A stretch of DNA of 64,000 nt from Torymus aiolomorphi. Taxonomy: Eukaryota; Arthropoda; Insecta; Hymenoptera; Torymidae. How positions within the stretch are numbered: the stretch's first letter is position 1; every line of letters starts with the position of its first letter. The translations under genes and the position numbers were made by a program. The stretch spans positions 130,875,394 through 130,939,393 of the forward strand of contig CM070876.1 of the NCBI GenBank assembly GCA_036365515.1. The letters are read 5' to 3'. Under the pieces are notes generated by a model that had not been told where the DNA came from, did no database searches, and worked only from the letters and a program-made list of their open reading frames with translations. Shown here piece by piece: positions 42,310 through 54,666 of this stretch.

Positions 42310-44199
42310 CATGAGCTTAACGGTACAGCAGAGATGTACAATAGGACAATTATGGATAGTGCTAGGTACTTTTTAGCTGAGTCTAAGGTAGAGAAAAGGT
42401 ACTGGGCAGAAGTAGTCTGCGCCGCAGCATATTTGAAAAATAGAACAATTGCAAACACCTTAGTAAGAAATAAATCTCCTTATGAAATATTTTTTAATGA
42501 AACGCCAGATACTAAATATTGAAAATTATATGGAAGTAAAGTATTTGTTAGAGTACCTGAAAGCAAAAGAAATTCGAAATGGGATAGAAAAGCTGATTTA
42601 GGAATTTTGATAGGTTATGATGTAGTAGGTTACAGAGTTCTAATAGGAAATAGAGTTATTGTAGCTAGACACGTTGATGTTGTTGAGGAAGATGTAAAAT
42701 GCATTGGTTTAAGTCATAATGATTTAGAAGATGAGAATTTGAATGAGAATTTTGAACAAGGAATTAATGGAAATTTAGAAAATTTAAATGAAAATATAAA
42801 TAATAATGAAGATGTTGAAAATGAAGTAGAAGAAGTACCTGAAATAAGACGGTCACAAAGAACGATTACAAGACCTAGTAGATTTGATGATAATTATGTA
42901 TATAGTGGATGTATTTATGTAAATTATTGTAGTGCAGATAGTCCTGTAAGCTTTAAAGAGGCTATTGAAAGTGATGAGTCTAATTTTTGGATAGATGCTA
43001 TGAATAAAGAGATGAATAGTTTAGAGAAAAATAAAACTTGGGAATTAGTCGAAAAACCAAAGAATGAAAAAGTGATAGACTTAAAATAGATTTACACTAA
43101 GTATGTTGAATAAAGCATTGTACGGTTTGAGAGAGAGTCCGAGAGCATGGTACGAGTGTCTGGATGATTATTTAAAATCATTAGGATTCGTGAGAAGCAA
43201 ACATGATTATTGTTTGTATACTTTAAACGAAAAAGATGAGATTATATATTTGATTATATTTGTAGACGACCTTTTGATTTGCTGTAATACATAGATAAAA
43301 TTTAGATTCTATTAAAAGTATGTTAAAGAAAAGATTTCAGATGAAAGATTTGGGAAAAGTGAGTATGTATTTAGGTATTAATATAGAGTATGATGAAAAG
43401 AAAAATGAGATGTCATTGGATCAGGAAAAATATATAGAGCCATTAGCTAGAAAGTATCAGATTGAACAGGCAAAATTATATGAAACGCCAATGGAACAGA
43501 ATTTAAAGTTAGAACCTGCGGAAGAAACAAATGAGAAAATATAGAAATTTAATAGGAGCGCTTTTATACATTAGCTCAGGAACAAGATTAAATATAAGTT
43601 ATAGCGTAAATTACTTAAGTAGATTTCAAAATTGCTACAATGAATCACATTACAAATACGCTTTAAGGGTTTTAAAGTACCTATATTTAACTAAAGATAT
43701 AAAATTAAAATGTATGAAAAACGATACAGCAGATGTTCTTGAATGCTATGTTGATGCAGACTGGGCAGGTGATAGCGTAGATAGGAAATCGACAACTGGG
43801 TATGTTGTAAAATTGTATGGAAACGTGATTCATTGGAAATCGAGGAAACAAGGAAGCGTGACGAAGTCTTCGGCAGCTGCAGAATATGTAGCACTGTCAG
43901 AAGCAGTAAGCGAAATTTTACTAATTAAAGATTTGTTAAGTAACTTTAATGTAGAAATTAAGAAACCAATTAATGTTTTTGAGGATAATTCAGGCGTTGT
44001 GATTATTGCTAAGTACGGAAATTTTACTAAACGATCTAAGTACATCGAAGTACGTTATCATTTTGTAAACGAGAATTATGAAAAGGGCTTAATTGAAATT
44101 GTAAAAGTTAGTTCAGAGAAAAATGTTGCAGATATTTTGACAAAAACTCTTGGGCGAGTAAGATTTGAAAAATTGAGGAGTTTATTGAATTTAATTTAA
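42310..44199 (+). pseudogene. copia integrase C-terminus, reverse transcriptase and RNase H (degenerate)
   Basis: Resumes the integrase (TAEMYNRTIMDSARYFLAES, third catalytic Glu position Glu-Met, then KNRTIANTLVRNKSPYEIFF). Trp-to-stop changes occur at ~42520 and at 43087 (VIDLK then TAG). The RT lacks ~100 residues around motif A at 43100, where IYTK abuts LNKALYGLRESPRAWYEC, but keeps FVDDLLICC. RNase H follows (ECYVDADWAGD, SRKQGSVTKSSAAAEYVALS, VFEDNSGVVIIAK) with a stop-shift near 43545. Dead copy. Confidence 0.88.
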
Positions 44200-44238
44200 A
44201 TAAATATTGTATTGCTCACAACATAAATGTAAGGAGGC

Positions 44239-44490
44239 GTATTAAGATATGAGGTACATTTATGTCGACGTATGAGAGAGAGAGAATGTATGCACAGCGC
44301 CATCACACGGATGATTGTACTGGTGAGCGGCCGAGTGGGAGCTCTCTCGACTGTCGGCCTCCACACGATGCGGTTGTAAAGCACGTAAGAGATTTGTACT
44401 ACAAAAGAAGGTGTGTTAATAAAGATTTAAAGTTGATACTGTTAACAAGAGTGGTTTATTGAACAAACCCTTTGATATTAAATATTCTCA
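44239..44490 (+). repeat. copia 3' LTR
   Basis: Preceded by a purine-rich AAGGAGG (44231-44237) that can act as polypurine tract. Ends ATTCTCA, followed by ACATG. Confidence 0.85.
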
Positions 44491-44721
44491 ACATGCAATA
44501 TATATATAGTATTTTGAATAATTGTATAATTGGATGTATATTATGGAAGTTTAAAATCTAATTAGGTTCTGTTAATAATGATCAAAGCAAAATTACTATA
44601 CATACCAAATAACATTTTATTTAAGAAAACGTGAAGTTCAATAAATATTTTCGTACATAAAATAATTACATTATTACATAATTACAACAGAAAGTAACAT
44701 TAAAGTAACATTAAGTAACTT

Positions 44722-45146
44722 TCAATCATTTGAAAGTTTTGCCATTTTTCGTTTCACACTAGACGTTTTTTTGACTTTCCAATTCTCTTGATATAAAAAT
44801 TGACGCATCCTCAATCGAATATAATAATACAATAGGACATCCGAAGCATGTTTGTTACAAGGGTACGTAAATTCGTAAGTATCTAATACTTCATCAAGTG
44901 TTAAATCAAATACATTAATATCTGAAGCATATTTTGAAAAAGTTTTTTCTGTATAATTGATTAACCTGAAAAAATGGGGATTAGAATGAATCAAACCGCC
45001 GCGATTTTTTAAGTCAACTAAATGTGTAATGGAGGTTTTAGTTTGGTAATTTGCAAGGGCTTCTTTACAAACTGAACAAGACCTATACTCTTCTTTTTTT
45101 AAAATTTGTTTACAAAGATATTCTGAAAATCCATCGTAAAAACATT
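44722..45146 (-). pseudogene. P-element/THAP9-like transposase C-terminal fragment
   Basis: Minus strand encodes CSVCKEALANY, THLVDLKNRGGLIHSNPHFF and YYYIRLRMRQFLYQ, ending KRKMAKLSND and a stop. The NRGGL..P/S block and the YIRLRM end resemble the C-terminus of P-element/THAP9-type transposases. The rest of the protein is absent; a splice-like acceptor TGGATTTTCAG precedes it near 45130. A related domesticated THAP gene cannot be excluded. Confidence 0.5.
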
Positions 45147-47400
45147 AGTTATTATTAAAATTTAAGATATGAAATTAAATTTTCATTTTACCAAAAATTT
45201 CTTACATTTCGAAAACTGTATGGACAGGAGAAACACAGTTCAAAATTAGCATTTTACTATCTATACACGTATAAATCTAGAATTTTTCTACACATATGTA
45301 TAAAACTATCATTTTACTACACACATATTTAGTTTGGTCCCATATCTATTGTAAATATTCTAACTTATGTATATAATGATATAGACGTACCCATGTTTCG
45401 CCGCTCGTACATACGATCGATAGCAGCGCTTCGATTCGGGTGGGCGATAGAGGAAACTTTTTGGCTACGTTAAGGGATCTACCCTCACCACCGGAGTTTC
45501 CAGACCTGTGTATACGACCGTGGTCTGTGCACTGTTCTTTTTTAAGTGTTCGGGCCCTAAAAGATACTGTGCATTATAGACATTGCCTTCTTCTTCTTCT
45601 TTCTCCGTAAGACTTTGTCTTTAGTTCAACATGTGCCTAGACCGCTTCATGTAGAGGAGTAAATACTTATAGAAGTGACCGAATGAAGCGAGCTCTCTCT
45701 CTGACTGTAATCGAGAACTAGTATATAGGCTGTTGAAATTCGAAAATATAAAGAGCGACTGAGTTCCGAGAAACCTACATCCAGAAGTCGAAAACAAATA
45801 GGGGCATAGCTTGAGGACGTTGCCTGGAGCTGATACCTCATAAGGAAGAAAAAAAAATAGGGGAATATAGATGAAAACAAAGGATTATAGCGAATAGAAT
45901 ATTTACAAATGAGTTTAAGAGGGAACTTGATGACTGGAATTTACGAAATAGAAGTGATGAAAATAATTTACTGAATGTCCTTTAAGGGACTATTACCGAT
46001 TATAATTTTGAAAAAGTCGATTTTTGTTTTTTATATTTATCGACTCGGAACTTCTTTTATATGGACCAGAGATTGCTGATTAACCAATTGTAAGTGTTGA
46101 AACTTGATTTTTTAAAAAATATATATTACATAAATAAATAGTAAAAAAAACTTTAAACACGATATTCTCGAAATGGTGTTTTTTCAATCGGCCCAAACTT
46201 ATTCTCAATAACCATTCGATAGATCATTTTAATTCTTAGTGAGTTTTGTTCATTTTGATGTCCTCTACCGTAATTTATCAGAAAATTGCAGAAAAGTTGA
46301 AAAGAAAAAAATTGACAAGGGGAAAAAAGGCGGAAAAAAACATTTTTTTTTCACATAATCGCCATTTTGTTTTTCAAATGATTTTTTTTTATAAAAGGTG
46401 GTAAATTACGATGTAAGATACCTTCCTCGTTAAAAAACTTTTTGAATTTTTTGTTTCAGAGTTGCCAATTTCGAGATTAACCCTGGGCCATTAGGCAGTG
46501 TCATTTTCAGCACTCAACTTCGACGAGCTCTATAAAATTATGTAAACATTAAAAAAAAATTTGTAATGTTGAAGAGTAAATTAATAAAATAAAAAAAGTT
46601 GTACAAAGTTCTGTAATAAAGGAAACGACAAAAAGAAAATTTATTATAGGTCATATTTTGCCTTTGTAACCGGTAATAGTCCCTGAAATCAACTCCAATT
46701 AATAGAAAAATATATGAATATTGCAGATATATCAGACTGACGAAAATGAAATAGAAGATAAAAATCGATGTATGTAGGGTAGATTTTGAAGGTTTTTTTA
46801 CATAAGTAAATTAATCTTTAAGGCGGTCCGGAGGATCTGATAAGATAATATAATTGAAGAGATAGGCCGCTGAAGCTCACCGATTCCCATGAAGATCGGG
46901 AAATCCGACGGGTCCATTGGCAAAATAAACCGCTGCTAACTGCTTTAGCAGAATGCTTTCTCAAAGAGAATTGATAAATTACATCAAATAATTTTTTTAA
47001 ATGTACATTTTAACATAAAATTTTATTCTTTCTGCATATCTGATTTTCCATAAATACAATTATTCAAAATGATCAAGAAAATTATATTTAAAATACCTAT
47101 GTAGTAATTATTACATTGAAAATTAAAAAGTCTAAGGTATTATCACATGCTATTTAATGAATTTATAAATTAATTGCATTTCTTCGAAATTTCTTCGGCG
47201 TTTTCTTCGAAAACCTGCTAACTCGGTGTTTGCATCAAAACCCCGCCATCTCAGCGAAGACTTCGAAAATCCACCAACTCATAGAGCGGTTTCAAAAACC
47301 ATATAACTCGACGAAGGTTTCAAATATCCTTTAACTTAGACGCTTTTTTTTAACTTTAATTTTGTAGTGGCAGCTCTAGGATGTTAAAGTACAATTTCTG
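45147..47400. other. AT-rich region, mostly without genes
   Basis: 45460-45560 is an inverted copy of the flanks of the 9390 foldback element (CGACCGTGGTC...GTGCACTGTTC). 45987-46683 is a TIR element. 47190-47340 has short imperfect CTTCGAAAA/AACTC-A units. No protein family recognised. Confidence 0.6.
45987..46683. mobile_element. Possible non-autonomous TIR element (TTAA-type)
   Basis: GGGACTATTACCG at the left is mirrored by CGGTAATAGTCCC at the right, 697 bp apart. Flanks read TTAA on the left and TGAA on the right, so a TTAA target duplication with one change is possible. Interior AT-rich, no transposase. Confidence 0.5.
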
Positions 47401-47404
47401 TATA

Positions 47405-47785
47405 AGCGATGAAAAAAATTATTTACGATTTTTCCACATTTTTTTTATTTTTTTTAACCACTTAATACTATCCGTTTCGACGGACAAAAATATGGGTAGA
47501 TAGGAAATTTCAGGACCTTTCAGAAAGTGGGCCTACTTCCGACCGATATCCAAACCAGAGCCAAAAAAAAATTATTTTCGATTTTTCCATATTTTTATTT
47601 ATTTTTTTCAGCCGACGTAATAATATCCGATTGTACCAACAAAAATATGGATTGATAGGTAATTTCAAGACCTTTCAGAAAATGGGCCTAATTCCCACCG
47701 ATATCCAAACCTAGTGCCGAAAAAAATTATTTTCGATTTTTCGATAGTTTTCTTTATTTTTTTAAACGACTTAATATTATGCACA
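47405..47785 (+). repeat. ~155-bp tandem repeat, about 2.4 units
   Basis: Units share AAAAAAATTATTTTCGATTT, CAAAAATATGG, GACCTTTCAGAAA and CCGATATCCAAACC. No coding potential seen. Confidence 0.75.
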
Positions 47786-47837
47786 AAAGCTATCCTCAAA
47801 AAATGCGCTTGTGCTTTAATTATTTTATTTAAGCCTC

Positions 47838-47844
<7 letters not shown>

Positions 47845-47876
<32 letters not shown>
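47845..47876. repeat. (CT)n microsatellite
   Basis: About 14 uninterrupted CT dinucleotides. Confidence 0.85.
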
Positions 47877-47877
<1 letters not shown>

Positions 47878-48198
47878 CGATATACACGGGTCGGCGCCTC
47901 CACCACACACACCACTCAAAATACAATAAAACAAACGCGGACCCAATACAAGACTTTAGCGAGAGAAATTCCCGGTGTGCTCGGCACGACAGCTTACGTG
48001 AAGATGGCTGCCGTGACTCGCGGGCAAAGGTTAGCAGCTTCGCGACGGATGACGGGCATTTTACGCGTCGTGAGACCGATTCGCTACGCGCGGCGCGCAA
48101 GCATGCTGGCGTGCGAGCCTCGGTTCGGCTGCGCGAGAGTTGCGCGCGCGCTCAATACCTTCGCGCGGTAGATTTGAATCGCGGCTGGGCACGCGTTA

Positions 48199-48418
48199 CA
48201 CCCCCCCGTCAGACGCTGCTTAGTGAATCGCGAGCAGCTCTGCCATCCATGGCCGTCGTCGTACCTGAAAATAAGGTTAATTCGGTGGAGCTTTTCGGGA
48301 AGGAATTTTGGACAAGGGATGTATAAGAAGCGGAGTCACCCATTATCTTCTCTGTTTTATTAAAAAAAATAAAAACAACAAAAAAAACAAAGAGGCCTCT
48401 TCGGGGCTTCACCCCTCT
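48199..48418 (-). other. gypsy 3' untranslated region
   Basis: Between the coiled-coil ORF and the putative polypurine tract. Contains a GC stem (CTGAAGAGGGG then CCCCGAAGAGG on minus, near 48395-48420) and A-rich sequence. No gene. Confidence 0.4.
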
Positions 48419-49500
48419 TCAGTTGGCCCGGGGGTGAGTCCGGCGCCCCTTGTGACGAGCTTGGTTGGGGCTATTCTTCGACTTCTTTACCTCAAGCTCG
48501 CCAAACATGAAGCACCGGGGAAGAGCCTGTGCATTTAACGACTCCCGGGCCGCCTGCTCTTTTTCAAGCGCCCTTTGGAGGCGCTCCTCTTCTCGTAGGA
48601 GACGACGCTCAGCCTCTTCTTTGGCTCGACGCGCCGTCTCCTCCGCCTTTTCCTTGGCTCGCCAGGCCTCTTCCATGCGCTCCTGCGCACGTGCCAGACG
48701 AGCCTCCTCCTCCTACTGCAAGGCGGCGCGGCGCAGCCTGGCGGCCCTGCCTCTGCGGCGGCCGCGAGCTCTTCACGCCGGCCATGGGCCATCCCCACCC
48801 ATTTGCCGGCTTGCTGCTCCCCGGCCTTACCGTGGCACTGGAGAAAACCCTCCAGTTCGGCCAGGGTAGCGTTCTCTGCAGCACACGAGGACTTGCTGAG
48901 GCTCTAGAGCCTGCTCCACCGGGACCCAGACCGCTGCGACTCCATCGGTCGGTGGCCTTTTCGGGGCCTGGGTCGGAGCATCCCCTTCCTTTTCCTTAGT
49001 GACCCAAGCCGCGGCGGCGTCACCCTCCAGCGCACGGGTTCGGGTTGTCTCCTCTTCGGGGACTCGGCCTGCACCAGTCAGCATGGCGCGTGCTTCTTCT
49101 TGCGGCCGAGCCCCGCTCTTCCCCCGCTGCTCCTGCGGAGAATGAGGTCGCCGGAGTGGGGACGGACCAGCTCCTACGTCGGCTGGTCCCGACGGTCCCC
49201 ATTTTGGTTCCGGCGCCTCTAACTCCTCTATCAGAAGTGTAGAGGACTCTTTCACTGGCGGTGGTGCCAGTGTCACCGCGTCTATGCCCTCCACTACCTG
49301 CTCCAGCAAGTCAATGACGGTGGGGTCAGGGTTACACTGAATTAACCCAGCTATCACCTTCTTCGCCGTCTCAGCTACTTCTGGAGTCAGGCCCTGCATA
49401 TCTTGCAACAGGCAAATTGACCCCGGAGATTGGTGAGACTCAGGAGCGGAAAACAAGGACAGACACGAGTTAGTACGGACTACACATGTGGACGGCACAG
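48419..49500 (-). pseudogene. gypsy extra ORF after integrase, coiled-coil protein
   Basis: Minus strand; N-terminal part (LTPEVAETAKKVIAGLIQCN, Pro/Glu-rich) in one frame, then after a shift near 48870 a long Glu/Arg/Ala coiled coil (RMEEAWRAKEKAEETARRAK) to a stop at 48419. No signal peptide or membrane segment, so not an envelope protein. Sits where env would be in errantiviruses. Function unknown; one stop and frame changes show decay. Confidence 0.6.
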
Positions 49501-50722
49501 TTAACGCTTCTTGTTGGCTCGGGTTCGACGGGGACTTAGTTGTCCAGCGTCGATAGGTGTGGGCTTCTTCTTCGAACCTTTTGGCCTCCCTGGGCCTCGC
49601 TTAGGTTCCGTTGGACCGGTCACACGCTTAGACCGGCCATCGCTCGCACGCTTTCCTGGCCTAACTAATAGCGCGGTCTTACGAGGTGGACCGCGTCTCT
49701 TAGCCATCGCCCGAGGCTGTACATTCCCCTGGCTACCTCTATCGTCCGTTGGTGCGCCACGTTCGACTGAAGAGTTCCTCGGTGGTAGCGATTGGGCTAC
49801 TTCCGGACCACTTTTGTCCAAGTAGTCCTTGGGCTCTTCTGCGGAGACGTATCGCTTGAGTTGTTGCGCATGGACGTGACTTATAGTTCGATCATCCTCA
49901 CCTTGGATCTCATAGGTGTTTTCGCCTAGAATAATCACAATCGTATGGCCCCGCGTACTTCGGGGCTAATTTGGCAGAAATCTCCTCAGCTGCAGAGGAT
50001 AGTACCTTATTCTCTCTCCATACACGATCGCCTACACAGAATTCTAGAGGTCGACGATGAGCGTCATAATATATGGCTTATCTCGCCTGCTCCGCTTGCA
50101 CGTCGGCCACCGCCCGAACGTGCAATTCGCGAAGCTTGTCCATGCGCGCCACCCAATTATTTATCGCCTCTTGCTGCCCTTGCTCTTCGGCTAACCTGTC
50201 TTCCTCCCTCTTTAGTGTCTTCGGTGGGTCAGGCTGTCGGCCGTAAATGAGCATGGCAGGACTTATCTTGGTAGAGCTGTGTTCGGCCGTATTATACGGG
50301 AACGCCAGCTCCTTCAGATGCTCATCCCAGGACCGGTGATTCTCCTCAGCGTAAGACATGATCATGGTTTTCACCGTTCGGTTCACACGCTCGACAGGAT
50401 CGGCTTGAGGGTGATATGGTGGTGTAAGCGTGTGATGCATATTTCTCTCCTTTAAGAATGCCTCCAAGGGTGCATTCTTAATTTCAGTCCCATTATTGGA
50501 GAGAAACACCTCGGGGACTCCGAACCGCAGACATACTCGTTCGTTGAGCCCTTTTATCACCGATTTGCCATCTACCCTTTTTATCGGAATTACTTCGATC
50601 CAGCGTGTGAACAGGTCCTGAAAGATGAGAATGTATTCGTGGCCGTGCTTGGTTTTAGGAAGGGGTCCCATAATGTCGCTGGCCACGATTTGCCATGGAC
50701 GCTGTGTTATACGACGTCCCAT
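49501..50722 (-). pseudogene. gypsy integrase, catalytic Asp changed
   Basis: Minus strand: core begins PWQIVASDIMGPLPKTKHG (first Asp), second block VFLSNNGTEI where S-D-N-G is usual (Asp to Asn), third PVERVNRTVK (Glu). C-terminal part at 49938-49501 (ILGENTYEIQGEDDRTISHV, with HAQQLKRYV) is in another frame and ends in a basic Pro/Arg-rich tail. The missing Asp would abolish strand transfer. Confidence 0.85.
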
Positions 50723-51265
50723 GAATCCTGCTGGAGCGCGCTGTTCAACTTTGCACTGCTGGCAAATTTGTCACTGGTTCACGTATCTGGCCACATCTCG
50801 AGACATGTGTGGCCAATAATACTTCCGCCTTACTCTCTCTAGAGTTTTCTCGCGGCGCAAGTGCCCAGCAGTTGGAAAGTCACGGCATTCTCTCAGTACT
50901 GCGCGTCGCTTTTCGTGAGGGACTGCTAACTTCCATCCATCGCCGTCGCCGAGAGATTCGTCTATGACTTCATTAGGGTTGTACTTGTAGTCTCCCCCCC
51001 CCCCCGCCAGCTTGAACGTGGGGAAGTCTCGCGGCTGCTGCTGAACCTCTTTCACGATCTTGAGGTACCAGTGGCCGTTTGTATCGCACTCGAGCTCTAA
51101 CGCGGCCACCGCTGACTCTTCTTCCTCGAACATCCGTGAAAGGGCATCTAGGATATTGTTCAACGAGCCCTTTCGATGTTCGACCGTGAAACTGTGGTTT
51201 TGCAGCTCCAAAGCCCACCTAGCTAACCTACCGGTCGGGTTTTGGAGATCACGGAGCCACTTCAA
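50723..51265 (-). pseudogene. gypsy RNase H C-terminus and integrase zinc finger
   Basis: Minus strand: RLARWALELQNHSFTVEHRK then NILDALSRM (RNase H end) and TAGHLRREKTLERVRRKYYW with CQQC (H2C2 zinc finger). A stop replaces a codon after VNQ at ~50771. Poly-G (GGGGGG) codes a Gly run in the linker. Confidence 0.8.
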
Positions 51266-52514
51266 GCTGCTATGGTCCGTGATAATCTTGAAGTCGTAGG
51301 CCTCTATATACGGACGGAACTTTTTAATTGCCCAGAGAATTGCTAGACATTCTCATTCCGTCACGCTATAATTCCACTCGGCTGCGCTCAGAGTTCGACT
51401 CGCGAACTCTAAGACTCTTTCATCGCCGTTAATTATTTGGTATAGCACCGCTCCCAGACTTGTATCGCTCGCGTCAGTTTGCACCACGAACTGCGCATTA
51501 GATACCGGTCTGTGTAGAATCGGTGCAGAAGCTACTAGCGCTTTTAGCTTTTGGAAGGCCTCTTCTTGTGCTGTTGATCACTCATATTTCCGATCCTTTT
51601 TCGTTAATTCGGTCAGTGGTTCAGCAATTGTGGCGAAGTTCGATAAAAACATTCTATACCATGAGGCCATTCCTAAGAAGGTTTTTCGGTACCGGATACT
51701 CCATCATGGGCTTTATTTTCTCGGGGTCTGGCTTAAAACCATCTCTATTTACTATGACCCCGACATATTGGACCTAGTCGCGACAGAAGACGCTCTTCTC
51801 GCGATTTATTGTGAGGCCCGCGTCCTGTATCCTGTCCAGAACTCTTTTTAGAACCTCTTTATGCTTCTCGAATGTCTCTGTGACTATTATTATATCGTCG
51901 AGATACGAGTAAGCAAAAGATTCGAGTTCGGGGCCGATGACTTTGTCAATCAGCCTCTGGAAGGACGCTCCGGCATAGGAAAGACCGTAGGGTATTCTCG
52001 TAAATTGGAAAAGCCCTTTGCCTGGCACGGTGAAGGCCGTAGTCTCTTTAGACTCCAGACTAAGTGGTATCTGGTGGTACGCACTGCTTAAACCCAACGT
52101 GGAGATGTATCGCGCTTTCTGCAGTTTGCGCAAGATACTATCCATGTATGGTAACGGGTGCGCGTCTGGCCTTGACGCTGCGTTCACTTTTCTGAAGGCC
52201 CCGCAGAAACGGAACTTCCCGTTGGAGTTGCAAACCACTACCACTGTACTTGACGAGCCACTTGTCGAGGGTTCTATTATTCCCGCGACTAGCACTTCCT
52301 CCACCTGTTTGTGCATCTCTTCCTCGAGTTTTTGAGATACAGGGTAGTACTTCTGTTTAATGGGTCTTGTAGATCCGACGTCTATTGCATGCTCGATCCA
52401 CGAAGTACACCCTACGGGTGCCAGGCTGTTACGGATCAGCTGAGCTACTGAAGCTTCTGCCTCTTTGCGCTGTTCCTCTGTTGGGTCCGCCAACCCTATA
52501 GTTGATACAACCAC
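51266..52514 (-). pseudogene. gypsy reverse transcriptase and RNase H core, active-site changes
   Basis: Minus strand RT from VVVVCNSNGKFRFCGAFRKV (usual VDYR replaced) through YISTLGLSSAYHQIPL (motif A Asp changed to Gly), FQFTRIPYGLSYAGASFQRL and YSYLDDIIIVTE (YLDD kept). Frame stops at 51774 and the connection/RNase H region to 51266 is spread over several frames. Not catalytically competent. Confidence 0.85.
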
Positions 52515-53145
52515 CGTGTTGTTTGCTGTTATGGCGGCTACTTCTAACTTCCTTGAGATGCAGTGTGTTATCTGTGGGGTCTAAGACGGCGCTAAACATC
52601 TTAATGAGGTTTACCCCCAAGTAGCACTCCGTGTCTAGGTCTGGCATTATTGCGACGCGCACTTCTTTTCACACGCCAGCCACGACCATGGGCAGATACA
52701 CATAGCCAACCACTGCTATGTTTTGCCCGTTTGCCACCCGTACCGTTAGGCCGCTGGCTGGGATTAACTCTTTTCCACAGGCCGTAGCGAGCTGTAGGCC
52801 GATGGAATTCATCCCAGTCCAGGAAGCTCCTGTATCGAAGAGTGCTTGTAGCCTGTAACCGACTACACCTACTTGAAGCCACCATCGCGAGCAAGTTTCT
52901 TGGTTGACTTCATTCGGTTGAATCACGGGCACTTCTTCTCTCTCCACTCCAGACGATTGGACCGAGTTACCCTCGGTCTTTGGTGAGAGAGCTGGGGGCA
53001 GGTATGTGGTCGTGTTTATCTGCCCCCCTGGCCGTTTCCCTGTTATACTCATATCCGGATTCTCTTCGGTACTCAGGACTTTGTGGAGGTTCGTTATTTC
53101 TCGGACTTTGCCGCCTAGCCTGGTGGGTCGAGCTACTACCCCCAC
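52429..53145 (-). pseudogene. gypsy aspartic protease
   Basis: Minus strand: LFDTGASWTGMNSIGLQLAT contains the DTGA active site; the C-terminal block LDTECYLGVNLIKMF is in a second frame from 52662, after a stop at 52669. Processes Gag-Pol in intact relatives. Confidence 0.8.
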
Positions 53146-54557
53146 TAGGCTGATTTGTTATTTGTCCGCCCTCCCGCCGCCTATTTTCCCAGTTACCCTT
53201 CTTCTTAGGTTTTCTGATTGGCGGCGGGCTAGGCTTTTGCCCCTTGTTCTCGTCGGTGCCTTTCTTTGTCAAGGCCGATAAGCATTCTGCCATGACCCGA
53301 CGGAACATAGCCCCGTGGCTCTCTCGAGGCTCGTGCTGTTGGTGCCCCATCGCCGCCACGCTTGGATTCTGCTTTTTCCGCTGATCGGTGGGCGGCTCTG
53401 TCGGCATGTAGGCAAATTCTGGCATGTACGTGTGCTCGGGCGGTGGTGGCGAGTGATACACCTTATCTGCCGCGAGCGCTAATTCGGCTTCTCTGGCCAG
53501 GTCCAGGAGCCCTCGGTAATCCATAATTAGATTCCGCATTACCATCTTTTGCAGTTCTGGCCGCATGTTCCGGTGCAACATGTCTAACTGTTGAGCAATG
53601 CTAGGCACCGGAACGAACTTGAGGATCATGGATTTACTACGTAAATGGATAGATTTACTACGTAATCACGCGTAAGTTTATTTCTGCCTTGAGTCCTCGC
53701 GTTTATTTCTGCCAGGACGCGTTGCTGATATCCCCTGTCCCCGCCATACATGTGCGTTATGGCCTCTTTGAAATCTGGCCACGATCGCCATGTGTGGCGG
53801 TTACTCCAGTACCAGGTGGCTGCTACCCCCGTTAGGAGCTCTGACAACGACGAAAGTACCTCGTCGTGTGTCAGATTAGCTAGAGCTTTGCAGTCCTCTA
53901 TTCTCGTGAGAAATAACTCAACGCTCTGCTCCTTTGAGGACCCTGAGAACTTGATGTGCCATTTTCGGACTATCTGGCCCACATCACGGTTCGTCTGCTG
54001 AGGCAAATACGTATGCCTCTCAGACGGGTCCAGGGTCGCGCCATTCCTTGTCTGGCGCTGGGAAGAATTTCTGTTATTATTCCTCCCAGCCTCTGTTGGG
54101 GACTGGAGACTCGGGCTGCTGCTGTTAAACTCCGCATACGTGAACGTGTCTTGGAAGTTCACATGCGGTGATCCTCGTCTACGGCTCGTGCTTGGGGGTT
54201 GACCTCCCTCCAAGTGCGTACTTGAGCTCCTTGAAGTATTCGTACACTCTCTTTAAGCTCTTCAACCTCTTCGACGAGTGTTTTGACCACCGCCAGTAGC
54301 TGCTCCGATAATATACTGTCTCCAACTGCTATCCCAGTGGTTCGCGACTCACGCTGTCGCGGCCACTCCAAGTTTTGCGGCTGTGTCGGGTTTCGCGATT
54401 GCTGCCAGACTCGTGCTGCCCATTTCGTGCTAACAACGTCTCTTCTTCGCAGTTGCGCTGGCATTGTCGTTGCCTGCGCTGCTCTTCCAGGAGCACTTGC
54501 TACCGCTACTGCTGCTCCTGCTGTTATTGCTGTTGCTGTTGCTGTTGCTGTCGTCAC
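52967..54557 (-). pseudogene. gypsy gag
   Basis: Three minus-strand frames in series. 54557-54159 is a Gln/Ala-rich and coiled N-terminal part (LAVVKTLVEEVEELKESVRI). 54213-53626 is the capsid (VRKWHIKFSGSSKEQSVELF, LLTGVAATWYW, WPDFKEAITHMYGG). 53629-52967 is the C-terminal basic/Pro-rich region (RNMRPELQKMVMRNLIMDYR). No CCHC knuckle seen. Frames change at ~54170 and ~53630. Confidence 0.78.
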
Positions 54558-54666
54558 TGCTGCTCCTGAGCTACGCTCCTGAGCTACGCTGCTGAGCTTC
54601 TTCGTGGCAAGCTTGGCCGCGAATCACGTACGCGCCGCGGGTCCTTCTCCACCCCCAAAACGTTGT

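Larger units (their letters stand above)
10755..44490 (+). mobile_element. Ty1/copia LTR retrotransposon, opened by a PLE cluster and a Polinton
   Basis: Two ~250-bp LTRs bracket gag, protease, integrase, RT and RNase H in copia order, after removing 11351-17847 and 19384-42309. ACATG lies just outside both ends (10752-10756, 44491-44495) and may be the target duplication, though it overlaps the expected TG start. LTRs agree at roughly 93% by eye and several stops are present, so this is an old, dead copy. Confidence 0.88.

Noticed and set aside
48390..48425. CTGAAGAGGGG...CCCCGAAGAGG as a hammerhead in the gypsy 3' region
   Set aside because: The GAAA box is GAAG here; an essential core base is missing, so treated as a plain hairpin.
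48465..48999. Long plus-strand frames, Arg/Ser- and Pro-rich
   Set aside because: Antisense to the gypsy coiled-coil ORF; GC-rich composition explains their length.
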